Below, one piece after another: positions 18,914 through 27,090 of a DNA stretch of 64,000 nt (the first letter of the stretch is position 1; each line of letters opens with the position of its first letter). Made by a program: the position numbers and the translations under genes. Origin of the DNA: Roseiarcus sp963833955. GTDB taxonomy: Bacteria > Pseudomonadota > Alphaproteobacteria > Rhizobiales > Beijerinckiaceae. Location of the stretch: positions 62,001 to 126,000 of the forward strand of contig CAWHZY010000012.1 in the NCBI GenBank assembly GCA_963833955.1. The letters are read 5' to 3'. The notes under the pieces are model-generated. The model saw only the letters and a list, made by a program, of their open reading frames with translations, had not been told where the DNA came from and did no database searches.

Positions 18914-19554
18914 TCAATCGCGGCCCGTCTTTCTTACGATCTCGGCCATGGCGCGCGACTCGTCGTCGCCCATGGTCTCAAGCCCCGCGACGACGCCCGC
19001 GCGGTCAGCGGCGTTGCGGTTCTGGCTCGTCTTCCATTTGCCCCTGATGTCGAGGATCTCGATCTCGACGCCGACGATCGCCCGGCGCTGCATGGCGATG
19101 AAATCGGCCGGCGCGTCGCTGACCGCCCAGGGCGCTTCGCGGCGCTGCTTCGAGCGCGCGTGTCAGCTCCTCGATCTGCTGGCCGAGCCAGGCGTCGTCC
19201 ATCACCTTCGCGCGACCCTTCGCCTGGACCATGGTGTAATTCCAGGTCGGGCACGACTTTGCCGGTCTCCCGCTTGGTCTCGTACCAGGACGGGGTGATG
19301 TAATGGTCATGGCCCTGGAACACGATGAGCGCGTCGGGCGAGGCTTCAAGATCGCGCCATTGCGGATTCGCGCGGGCGAGGTGGACTTTTAGCGTGCCCA
19401 GTCGTCGAGGCTGTCCGCATCGAGAACGAACGGAACCGAACTGGCGGCAAGCCCCTCGGCGCCGTTGCTGATCGAGCAGGCCGAACACGCGCTCTCGGAT
19501 CAGCGCATGCAGTTCCGGCAGATTTTCGTTTCGATGGAGCGGGGGTTCGTACAA
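18914..19554 (-). pseudogene. FMN-binding negative transcriptional regulator (PaiB family), several frameshifts
   Basis: Pieces of one PaiB-like protein can be read in all three minus frames in the right order: MYEPPLHRNENLPELHALIR; then 'GTLKVHLARANPQWRDLEAS' and 'ALIVFQGHDHYITPSWYETK'; then 'TWNYTMVQAKGRAKVMDDAW' and 'LGQQIEELTRALEA'; finally a segment ending 'MAEIVRKTGRD' at 18914. At least three shifts are needed (about 19140, 19250 and 19395-19470), more than in any other gene here. The protein is either truly decayed or the sequence is especially poor. PaiB relatives bind FMN and are linked to stress or sporulation control in Bacillus. Confidence 0.75.
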
Positions 19555-19617
19555 GGCGGCCTCGTCGCCCCAATGTGGGCGATGTCAAAGCGAATGTGAA
19601 GGGCGGGCGCTTTCGCC

Positions 19618-20082
19618 TCAGAGCCCGAGGTCGCTCAAGCCCGGATGATCGTCTGGACGACGGCCGAGCGGCCAGTGATAAAGGCGGTCCTGTTCGCGGA
19701 TCGGCAGATCGTTGATGCTCGCCAGGCGCACCCGCATCAGGCCGTCCGCGTCGAACTCCCAGTTCTCATTGCCGTAAGAGCGGAACCAGCTTCCCGAATC
19801 GTCGCGCCATTCATAGGCGAAGCGAACCGCGATGCGGTTCTCATGAAAGGCCCAGAGTTCCTTGATCAGCCGATAGTCGAGCTCGCGGTTCCATTTGCGG
19901 GTCAGAAACGCCTCGATCGCAGGGCGCCCTTGAAGGAACTCGGCCCGGTTTCGCCACCGGCTGTTTTCCGAATAGGCGAGCGCGACGCGCGCCGGGTCGC
20001 GGGTGTTCCAGGCGTCCTCCGCCATGCGCGCCTTCTGCGCCGCGGTTTCCTGATTGAAGGGTGGCAGCGGCGGTCGACTCAC
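19618..20082 (-). CDS. DUF1348 family protein (NTF2-like fold)
   Basis: 154-aa protein with the compact DUF1348 pattern: 'ETAAQKARMAEDAWNTRDPA', 'ENSRWRNRAEFLQGRPAIEA' and 'SYGNENWEFDADGLMRVRLA'. The family has the SnoaL/NTF2-like cone fold; no reaction has been firmly assigned. It lies 12 bp after ispG on the same strand and is probably co-transcribed with it. No signal peptide or membrane segment. Confidence 0.9.
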   Translation of the reverse strand: MSRPPLPPFNQETAAQKARMAEDAWNTRDPARVALAYSENSRWRNRAEFLQGRPAIEAFLTRKWNRELDYRLIKELWAFHENRIAVRFAYEWRDDSGSWFRSYGNENWEFDADGLMRVRLASINDLPIREQDRLYHWPLGRRPDDHPGLSDLGL

Positions 20083-20094
20083 GGCTCGCGCCCC

Positions 20095-21370
20095 TTATTC
20101 CGCCGCCTGCCGGTTCGCGCCGTACCGCTTCTCGATATAGTCGTTGACCAGCGCCTTGAAATCCTCGGCGATGCGCGGCCCGCGAAGGGTGACGGTCTTG
20201 ACCCCGTCGACGAACACCGGCGCGGCCGGCGCTTCGCCGGTTCCGGGCAGCGAAATGCCGATATTGGCGTGCTTGCTCTCGCCCGGGCCGTTGACGATGC
20301 AGCCCATCACCGCGACGTTCAGCCGCTCGACGCCCGGATAGACCGCGCGCCATTCCGGCATGGACGTCGCGAGATAGGTCTCGATGTCGCGCGCGAGCTC
20401 CTGGAATACGGTCGAGGTCGTGCGCCCGCAGCCGGGACAGGCGGCCACCTGCGGCGCAAAGCTGCGGAAGCCCATGGTCTGCAGCAGTTCCTGCGCGACC
20501 TTGACCTCCTGCGTCCGGTCGCCGCCCGGCTCGGGGGTGAGCGAAATGCGGATCGTGTCGCCAAGCCCTTGCTGCAGCAGGATGCCGAGCGCCGCGGAAG
20601 AAGCGACGATGCCCTTCGAGCCCATGCCGGCTTCGGTCAAGCCCAGATGCAGCGCATAATCGGAGCGCTGCCCAAGCATGCGATAGACGGTGATGAGGTC
20701 CTGCACCGACGAGACTTTCGCCGACAGGATGATGCGATCGCGCTTGAGCCCGATCTCCTCCGCCCGCGCCGCCGACAAAAGCGCCGACCGCGACCATCGC
20801 CTCGCGCGTGACGGCGCCGGCCTCGAGCGGCTTCGCGCTCGCCGCGTTCTCGTCCATGAGCGTGGTCAAAAGATCCTGATCGAGCGAACCCCAGTTGGCG
20901 CCGATGCGCACCGTCTTGCCGTTGCGGATGGCGATCTCGATGATCTTGCCGAACTGCAGGTCGCGCTTGTTCTTGAAGCCGACATTGCCGGGATTGATGC
21001 GATATTTGTCGAGCGCTTCGGCGCAGGCCGGATGATCGGCGAGCAGCTTATGGCCGATGTAATGGAAGTCGCCGATCAGCGGCGCCGTGATCCCTCTGGC
21101 GCGCAGGCGGTCGCGGATATGGGGCACGGCGGCGGCGGCCTCGTCGCGATCGACCGTGATGCGCACCAGCTCCGAGCCTGCCCGCGCCAAAGCCGCGACC
21201 TGGCGCGTGGTCGCCTCGATGTCGGCGGTGTCGGTGTTGGTCATCGACTGCACGACGATCGGCGCGCCGCCGCCAACGGTAACCGCCCCGTCGCCGTGGC
21301 CGACCCGAACCCCGACGGTCGCGTGGCGGGAAAGCGGCCCGCAGGGCGTTTCCGACATCGCAAGGCTCAT
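20095..21370 (-). CDS. ispG: 4-hydroxy-3-methylbut-2-enyl diphosphate synthase (frameshifted)
   Basis: 4Fe-4S enzyme of the MEP isoprenoid pathway converting ME-cPP to HMBPP. The N-terminal TIM-barrel part is 'GGGAPIVVQSMTNTDTADIE' through 'DKYRINPGNVGFKNKRDLQF'. Near 20787 one extra base shifts the frame in 'MVAV(G)ALLSAA'. It continues with 'AEEIGLKRDRIILSAKVSS', the cluster ligands in 'AACPGCGRTTSTVFQELA' and 'VAVMGCIVNGPGESKHANIG', and a normal C terminus. Repaired length is about 425 aa. The ATG at 21370 has GGAAAGG at good spacing; those at 21376 and 21379 sit too close to it. The gene is expected to be essential, so the shift is almost certainly a sequence error. Confidence 0.92.
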
Positions 21371-21554
21371 CGCCATCATACCTTTCCGGCCGCGCTCCGG
21401 CCGAAGCAATCCCGCAGGGTTCTAAGCCCCCGGCGCGAATTTGTCATCCGAGACGTTTGCAGCGCAACGAATCCCTCGAAAGCTTCACCGCAATGCAATA
21501 TGACCGCTCTCACGCGGACGGTCTCGCCGCGCGGTCCGATGAGGAGAAACGCCG

Positions 21555-22341
21555 ATGTCGCTCGCCAAACGCCACGCCCTCGTCACCGGCTCGACAAGCG
21601 GCATCGGCCTGGCGATCGCCCGCGCCCTCGCCAAGGAGGGGGCGGACGTCGTCATCAACGGGTTTGGCGACAAGGCGGCGATCGAGGCGGAGCGCGCCAA
21701 AATCGAGAAGGAGTTCGGGGTCAAGGCTTTCTACCATAGCGCCGACATGGCCAACGGCGCGGAGATCGAGGTGATGGTCGCCGACGCCCGGAAGCAAGAT
21801 GGGATCGGTCGACATCCTCGTCAACAACGCCGGCATCCAGCATGTCTCGCCGATCGAGGACTTTCCGACCGACAAGTGGGACGCCATCATCGCCATCAAT
21901 CTCTCGGCCCCTTTCCACGCGATGCGCGCCGCGATTCCGGGGATGAAGGCGCAAAAATGGGGCCGCATCATCAGCACCGCCTCGGCGCATTCGCTCGTCG
22001 CCTCGCCGTTCAAGGGGGCCTATGTGGCGGCCAAGCACGGCCTCACCGGGCTGACCAAGACGGTTGCGCTCGAGCTCGCGACTTCCGGCGTCACGGCGAA
22101 CTGCATTTCGCCCGGCTATGTCTCGACGCCGCTGGTCGAGCGCCAGATCCCCGACACGATGAAGGCGCGCAACATGACGCGCGAGCAGGTGGTCAACGAC
22201 GTCATGCTCGCGGCCCAGCCGACCAAGCAATTCGTGGACGTCGACCACGTCGCGGCGGTCGCGGTCTTTCTTTGCTCGGACGCAGGCGCCTCGATCACAG
22301 GCGCGAACATGTCGATCGACGGCGGGTGGACCGCCGCGTAA
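21555..22341 (+). CDS. bdhA: 3-hydroxybutyrate dehydrogenase (SDR family), frameshifted
   Basis: NAD-dependent interconversion of D-3-hydroxybutyrate and acetoacetate, used in polyhydroxybutyrate turnover. It has a Rossmann nucleotide-binding motif 'VTGSTSGIGLAIARALAKEG', then after a one-base shift near 21795 'SVDILVNNAGIQHVSPIEDF', catalytic 'YVAAKHG', and the very characteristic 'NCISPGYVSTPLVERQIPD', 'AQPTKQFVDVDHVAA' and 'GGWTAA' of BdhA. Repaired length is about 261 aa. The ATG at 21555 has GAGGAGAAAC upstream. It is divergent from ispG with no obvious partner. Confidence 0.9.
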
Positions 22342-22542
22342 GCCGCGGCGGCCGCCCGACGAACGAGCCGGCCGCGCCCGCGAGATCTGCATTATTGGCT
22401 AACCGGCGCAGGTCTGCAGTTCTGGTCGCGGCGGTGAATTTCCAATGACTTAAGTGTCTTTTTCTGTCCGGGCGCGCGATTCAACCGGCGATCGGTCTGC
22501 GCGCTGTGCATGGTCATTATACATAATAATAGTTATTAATAG

Positions 22543-23316
22543 CTACCGGTGCTTGAAGTCCGCCGCCCGCTTCTCGGCGAAGGCGCGCATGCCCTCCTTC
22601 TGGTCCTCGGTTGCGAACAGCGAATGGAAGATGCGGCGCTCGAACCGGATTCCTTCCGCGAGCGTCGTCTCGTATGCTCGGTTGACCGCTTCCTTGGCGG
22701 CGTAGACCGCCGGCCGCGACAAAACGGCGATGAAGCCGGCGACCTTGAGCGCCTCCTCGATCAGCGACGCGGCGGGCACGATGCGGGAGACGAGGCCCGA
22801 GCGTTCGGCCTCGGCCGCGTCCATCATGCGCCCGGTCAGGATCATCTCCATCGCCTTCGATTTGCCGACCGCGCGGGTCAGGCGCTGGGTTCCCCCGGCG
22901 CCGGGGATTACGCCGAGCTTGATCTCGGGCTGGCCGAATTTGGCGGTGTCGGCGGCGAGAATGAAATCGCACATCATCGCGATCTCGCATCCCCCGCCAA
23001 GCGCGAAGCCGGCGACGGCGGCGATGATCGGCTTCCGCGCCTTCGCCACATTCTCCCAGCGGGAGATGAAGTCGCCGACGAAAGCCTCGGCGAAAGTCTT
23101 GTCCTGCATCTCCTTGATGTCGGCGCCGGCGGCGAACGCCTTCTCGGAGCCGGTCAGCACGATCGCGCCAATCGCGGGATCGGTCTCGAAAGCCTCGAGC
23201 GCCGCGTTGAGGTCCTCCATCAAGGCCGCCGACAGCGCGTTCAGGGCCTGCGGCCGGTTGAGCCTGATGAGACCGACCGCCCCGTGCGTTTCGACAAGGA
23301 TGTTGGCGTAGGTCAT
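22543..23316 (-). CDS. Enoyl-CoA hydratase
   Basis: Crotonase-fold enzyme of 257 aa hydrating trans-2-enoyl-CoA. Signature segments are 'GSEKAFAAGADIKEM' (oxyanion hole, substrate loop), 'IAAVAGFALGGGCEIAMMCD' (second oxyanion glycine) and 'EIKLGVIPGAGGTQRLTRAV' with catalytic Glu. Sequence and length are those of the short-chain EchA/PaaF group. It is transcribed toward bdhA, and the two are convergent with about 200 bp between them. The start at 23316 (MTYANILVETHGAVGLIRLN) is family-typical. Confidence 0.95.
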   Translation of the reverse strand: MTYANILVETHGAVGLIRLNRPQALNALSAALMEDLNAALEAFETDPAIGAIVLTGSEKAFAAGADIKEMQDKTFAEAFVGDFISRWENVAKARKPIIAAVAGFALGGGCEIAMMCDFILAADTAKFGQPEIKLGVIPGAGGTQRLTRAVGKSKAMEMILTGRMMDAAEAERSGLVSRIVPAASLIEEALKVAGFIAVLSRPAVYAAKEAVNRAYETTLAEGIRFERRIFHSLFATEDQKEGMRAFAEKRAADFKHR

Positions 23317-23769
23317 GGGGTGGTCCCGTGAAAAGTGTTCCGTGGCGCCTAGCTAATCGCTGGATGGATGGAAAGGGGAGAGGCAACCCACGTCCGTCTG
23401 TAGCAACTAGCGCGAAAGGAGGCGACCACGGAAAGATTTTTGTGTGGAAAGGAATTTTAATGGATTGGCTTTTGGCATCCACATCACGTATTTCATAGCC
23501 TCATGTAATGGATAAATAGGAACATTTAGCCATGGATAACGAAGCGGCAACGATTGACCCGGAGCTGGAAATTGACGCTACCCGAGACATCTACAAGCTA
23601 TTGAAGCCACTCGACTCGGCTGCCCGAGTTAGGGTTGTGACGCACGTAGCCTCCATGCTTGGCATCGTGCCCTCAACGAAATTGCCTGAACTTGCGGAAA
23701 CTTTGGCACCAACAGGGAGGTCGGACAAATCACCTTCGGGTCAACAGAATGGCGAGTTCACAACATTTG

Positions 23770-23774
23770 CTGAG
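23770..23774. repeat. Target-site duplication, left copy (CTGAG)
   Basis: Five bases CTGAG precede the left IS end and recur at 24708-24712 directly after the right end. Confidence 0.7.
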
Positions 23775-24707
23775 TGTCCGTCCGGGGACAATTTGATTTA
23801 TTTGAGTTGTTTGTGATTCACTTGGCGCTTCCTGATTTTATGGGGGTCGCCGATGTGGACGAGCGAAAATCGTGCGCGGTATGACCGCAGCAAATTGCGC
23901 TATCCGAGCGACTTGACGGATGGCGAATGGGCCCATGTGGGACCGTTGATCCCGCCGGCCAGACGCGGCGGCAACAGACGCCATGTCGATGAGCGCGAAG
24001 TGGTCAACGGGCTGATGTATATCCTGAGCACCGGATGCCAGTGGCGAGCGATCCCGAGGGACTTGCCGGCGCGCTCGACGCTCTATGATTATTTCGACCT
24101 TTGGAGCTATGACGGCACGCTCGATCGGCTTCACGACGCGCTCTATGTGAAGTGTCGCGAGCAGGCAGGTCGCGAAGCCAGCCCAACCGCCGCGATCCTT
24201 GACAGCCAAAGCGTCAAGTCGGCTGAAAAAGGGGGCGTTGCATCGACCCGCATGGCTATGATGCGGGCAAGAAAATCAAAGGCAAGAAGCGGCACATTCT
24301 CGTCGATACGCAAGGCCTCCTGATGCACGCCCTCGTGCATCGCGCCGACATTCAGGATCGCGATGGCGGCGCGCTGCTGATGGCGACGCTGTTCGGCCTG
24401 CATCCATTCCTGCTGAAGCTCTACGCCGACGGCGGTTATCAGGGACCGGACTTTCAGGCGGCGATGAAGAGACTTCTGTCGCGCGTCAACCTCGAAATCG
24501 TCAAACGTTCGGACTTCGTCAAAGGCTTCGTCGTCTTGCCAAAGCGCTGGCTCGTCGAGAGAACGTTTGCATGGCTCAATCGATGTCGCCGATTGGCGAA
24601 AGACTGGGAGTGCCTCAACCGAAAAGCCCTTGCATTCCTGCAACTCGCCTCAATCCGCCTCATGCTGCGAAAACTATGCATTCAAACATGATGTTCGCGG
24701 ACAGACT
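23775..24707 (+). mobile_element. IS5-family insertion sequence (933 bp)
   Basis: Ends are imperfect 16-bp inverted repeats: left TGTCCGTCCGGGGACA and right (reverse complement) AGTCTGTCCGCGAACA, 12 of 16 matching. It is flanked by the duplicate CTGAG and holds one transposase coding region in two overlapping frames. Excision in thought restores an uninterrupted reading frame across the target gene, which confirms the ends. The two-frame transposase and the size suggest the IS427-like subgroup, though a 5-bp duplication is not the usual length for IS5 relatives; the last base of each end is therefore uncertain. Confidence 0.88.
23853..24691 (+). CDS. IS5-family transposase, two overlapping frames
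   Basis: DDE transposase catalysing IS cut-and-paste. The first frame gives 'YPSDLTDGEWAHVGPLIPPA', 'VNGLMYILSTGCQWRAIPRD' and 'AAILDSQSVKSAEKGG' (first catalytic Asp in ILDSQ). A -1 shift near 24232, at the tract GAAAAAGGGGG, leads into 'GYDAGKKIKGKKRHILVDTQ', 'LYADGGYQGPDF' (second Asp) and 'KRWLVERTFAWLNRCRRL' (catalytic Glu with Y/RREK-like motif). Many IS427-type elements make transposase by programmed -1 frameshifting, so this may be natural rather than an error. With the shift the protein is about 279 aa. Confidence 0.88.
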
Positions 24708-24712
24708 CTGAG
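24708..24712. repeat. Target-site duplication, right copy (CTGAG)
   Basis: Second copy of the five-base duplicate, directly after the right inverted repeat of the IS. Confidence 0.7.
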
Positions 24713-24995
24713 TTTTTCGACGCCTTAGACCCCCAAACCGAAGCCGACAAAGCACTGGCAGCAGGTTACTGGATTCAAGTCGGAGAAAAGGCCGAGTCCT
24801 TCGATGCTCAGAGGGCCAATAAGGAACTGAAACACTTGGGCCACGCATCAGGCAACATTACCCAGGCGCTGTCCGCTCTGATGCAGCAAAAGCCCGCTCT
24901 CGTGGTGCAGCTCAAAAAATCAGGCTCCAGCCGTCAAGCTCGGAAAACCTACAAAGTGACGCAGGCGGGGGTAAACGACGTCAAGGAAAAGCTCG

Positions 24996-25742
24996 GTGGA
25001 TGAATCCCGCCTTGCGAAGGCATTGGCAGATTTGCTAGGGCCTATCCTCGCGGCTGAGCTTGCTTCCGATTATGTCAATATTCGCCGTGACCACGCGACG
25101 AAAACATTGGGACGAGCCTCTCCCGGAAAGTTCGTTGAAGGTTTCGTGCAGGCGCTCCAGCAAATTGCGCACGGAAAGCATGATACCCACCCAAACGTTG
25201 ATCACTACTTGGACAAGCGCGCCGAGCAAGAGACGGCGCTGCCCGAAGGTCTACGCGTTTGCGCTGCGAGGATAGCGCGTTCAATTTACACTCTTAGGAA
25301 CAAGCGGAACATCGCCCACAAGGGCGAGGTAGACCCAAACACTTTCGACCTGGCGTTCATCTATCAGGCGGCGTCGTGGATAGTCGCTGAACTCATTCGC
25401 AGCGCGTCAGGCTTGTCTATGGAAGAAGCCGGCGATCTCGTTGAACTGATTCAGGTACCGGTCGGGGCGATCGTGGAAGAGATCGACGGCACTAGGATTG
25501 TTCACGGCAAGCTCACAGTCCGAGAAGAATTAATGATCCTCCTTCACAGCCACTATCCAGAAAGAGCTTCGCTTGCGGACATCGATGCGTCTATGCGCGG
25601 TCGGAGTGCAGGCACAGTGCGCAACGTGCTTCGTGGACTTCGAGATACGAAGCTAGCGCACGGAGACGGACAGAACGGTTACCGCCTCACACAGCCTGGC
25701 TATGCAGCGGCTCAAGCCGTTATCCAAAACTTGGCACAATGA
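24996..25742 (+). CDS. HEPN-like protein with C-terminal winged helix; candidate defence or toxin component
   Basis: 248 aa starting with GTG (MDESRLAKALADLL). An all-helical region holds R101-N-K-R-N-I-A-H108 ('IYTLRNKRNIAHKGEVD'), a match to the R-polar-x4-6-H RNase motif of HEPN domains. It is followed by 'TFDLAFIYQAASWIVAELIR', as seen in C-terminal domains of abortive-infection proteins. Residues about 170-245 ('LTVREELMILLHSHYPERAS' to 'GYRLTQPGYAAAQAVIQNL') read as a winged helix. It is coupled by an 8-bp overlap to the preceding gene, now split by an IS. What is seen is motif, order and coupling; ribonuclease activity and a defence role are inference. Confidence 0.7.
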   Translation: MDESRLAKALADLLGPILAAELASDYVNIRRDHATKTLGRASPGKFVEGFVQALQQIAHGKHDTHPNVDHYLDKRAEQETALPEGLRVCAARIARSIYTLRNKRNIAHKGEVDPNTFDLAFIYQAASWIVAELIRSASGLSMEEAGDLVELIQVPVGAIVEEIDGTRIVHGKLTVREELMILLHSHYPERASLADIDASMRGRSAGTVRNVLRGLRDTKLAHGDGQNGYRLTQPGYAAAQAVIQNLAQ

Positions 25743-25762
25743 TGTAACTCGTGCGCCGCCTC

Positions 25763-25857
25763 TCAAATATGCAGCGAATGGCCCAGCGCCGCCAGCGCCA
25801 ACTCGTAGAAGGCCGCGCTCTGCGCGCGCGACGCGACGTTCACCACCGTGCCTATCC
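25763..25857 (-). pseudogene. Mosaic fragment: adenylate-cyclase piece joined to an lpd 3'-end copy
   Basis: Read on the minus strand, 25857-25816 encodes 'IGTVVNVASRAQ', nearly identical in DNA to the cyclase gene around 27235-27275. It runs straight into 25815-25763, encoding 'AFYELALAALGHSLHI' and a stop, an imperfect copy of the last codons of lpd (54 of 62 bases match 27893-27954). No intact gene is present. It looks like a deletion product of a cyclase-plus-lpd-tail unit, such as the one still seen at 26999-27822. Confidence 0.75.
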
Positions 25858-25918
25858 GGAGTGGTGACGCAGTCGAAGAGCGCTTCCTGAGTTGCAACAG
25901 TCAACCGATGTCCCGACT

Positions 25919-26941
25919 CTACGGGATCAGCAGCACTTTCCCAAGTTGCTGCGGTCCTGAATAAAATGGTGCGCGGCTGCGGCCTCCCTGAAGTTGAAAA
26001 CGTCGCGCGATCCGCGGCTTGACCGCGCCTTCCTCCCACAGCCGCATAAGCTGATCCATCCAGCCGGCCATGCGATCGACTTCATCCCACAGATGCCCCA
26101 GGTTGACGCCAAAGACGCCTTTGTTCGCGTTCATCAATGAGAGCGGATTGAACTGAAGCCAGGGCGTGCCGGCAAGCATAGAAACCATGCCGAGCATTCC
26201 CCCGGTCTTATTCGTGGCGGCCGACGAAGCGCCGAAAATTCCAAGTCGGCCTGTGGGCGCGAGAAGCCTGTAGCCCTTCTTGAGCGACTCGCCGCCGACT
26301 GCATCGAGAATAAGTTCGACGCCTCGCCCCTGGGTGATCTCGCGCGCGCGTTTCTCGAAGTCTTCGGTCCGATAGTCGATTAGATGATCGACGCCGAGCG
26401 CACGCAATTCCTGGTGCTTCGTGGCGGACGCGGTCCCAATGATCTTGGCGCCGAGGTGCTTAGCGATCTGGATCGCGGCCACGCCCACGCCACCACCTGC
26501 GGAATGGACCAGCATCGTCTCGCCGGCCTTGAGCGCGCCCATGACGACAATCAGTTGCCAGGCGGTGAGATAGTTGACCGGAATCGCCGCGCCTTCCTCG
26601 GCGGACATGCCTTCGGGCCGCGCAAAGATCCTCCCCGTCGGCGCGCACACGACATCGGCGTATCCGCCAAATCGCGTCAGCGCGAACACATCGCGCCCAA
26701 TCCAGGCAGGATCGACGCCATCCCCCACCGCGTCGACGCGCCCGGCGACCTCGTATCCCGGAACGACGGGAATTTTGGGCAAATCCGGATAAAGGCCCAT
26801 CCGGCCCATCACATCAGCGAAATTGATCCCGCTTGCCTCGACGCGAATGCGCGCCTCGCCCGCTCGAGGGTTGGGGTCAGGGGCTTCCTTGAGGAGGAGC
26901 GTCTCGGGAGGCCCGGCTTTCGAAATCCAAATCTGCCGCAT
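25919..26941 (-). CDS. Zinc-independent quinone oxidoreductase/alcohol dehydrogenase (MDR family)
   Basis: NADPH-dependent reductase of about 340 aa. Visible: GroES-like N-terminal part ('SGINFADVMGRMGLYPDLPK', 'VVPGYEVAGRVDAVGDGVD') and the Rossmann motif 'MLVHSAGGGVGVAAIQIAKH'. It lacks the zinc-binding Cys/His set of true alcohol dehydrogenases, so it belongs to the quinone oxidoreductase branch. Near the C terminus the frame is wrong between about 25945 and 26000: another frame gives 'VFNFREAAAAHHFIQDRSNL' (family-typical), and both sides return to the first frame ending GKVLLIP. Two compensating one-base errors explain this. The gene is bracketed by copies of the lpd 3' end. Confidence 0.88.
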   Translation of the reverse strand: MRQIWISKAGPPETLLLKEAPDPNPRAGEARIRVEASGINFADVMGRMGLYPDLPKIPVVPGYEVAGRVDAVGDGVDPAWIGRDVFALTRFGGYADVVCAPTGRIFARPEGMSAEEGAAIPVNYLTAWQLIVVMGALKAGETMLVHSAGGGVGVAAIQIAKHLGAKIIGTASATKHQELRALGVDHLIDYRTEDFEKRAREITQGRGVELILDAVGGESLKKGYRLLAPTGRLGIFGASSAATNKTGGMLGMVSMLAGTPWLQFNPLSLMNANKGVFGVNLGHLWDEVDRMAGWMDQLMRLWEEGAVKPRIARRFQLQGGRSRAPFYSGPQQLGKVLLIP

Positions 26942-26998
26942 TGCTGAACGCTCCTAAGAAGACCGACGTTGGTTGGCTCACCGGCAAGGCCTTCGGCT

Positions 26999-27055
26999 TC
27001 AAATATGGAGCCAATGGCCCAGCGCCGCCAGCGCCGCCTCGCCGAAGGCCTCCCT
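26999..27055 (-). pseudogene. lpd 3'-end copy 2
   Basis: On the minus strand this encodes 'EAFGEAALAALGHWLHI' and a TGA stop, matching the C terminus of the dihydrolipoamide dehydrogenase encoded at 27893-29282 ('EAFHELALAALGHPLHI'). Only this tail is present. It lies between the cyclase and the oxidoreductase, in direct orientation with the true lpd end and with copy 1 at 25763. Confidence 0.75.
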
Positions 27056-27090
27056 CGGGGTTCCCGACGCGAGTGTCGGCAAGACGCCCC

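Larger units (their letters stand above)
23532..25003 (+). pseudogene. Gene of unknown family split by an IS5-type insertion; first gene of a two-gene operon
   Basis: The 5' part (23532-23774) encodes 81 residues, MDNEAATIDPELEIDATRDI to 'GEFTTFAE'. The 3' part (24713-25003) continues 'FFDALDPQTEADKALAAGYW' to the stop. Removing the IS and one CTGAG duplicate joins them exactly in frame, giving a 177-aa ancestor. Its C-terminal half contains 'NKELKHLGHASGNITQALSA' and a basic segment 'KKSGSSRQARKTYKVTQAG', which reads like a nucleic-acid-binding helix-turn-helix with wing. I do not know a named family. Its stop overlaps the GTG start of the HEPN-like gene by 8 bp, so the two were translationally coupled: partner, antitoxin or sensor is the natural guess. 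The region is clearly less GC-rich than its surroundings. Confidence 0.8.
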
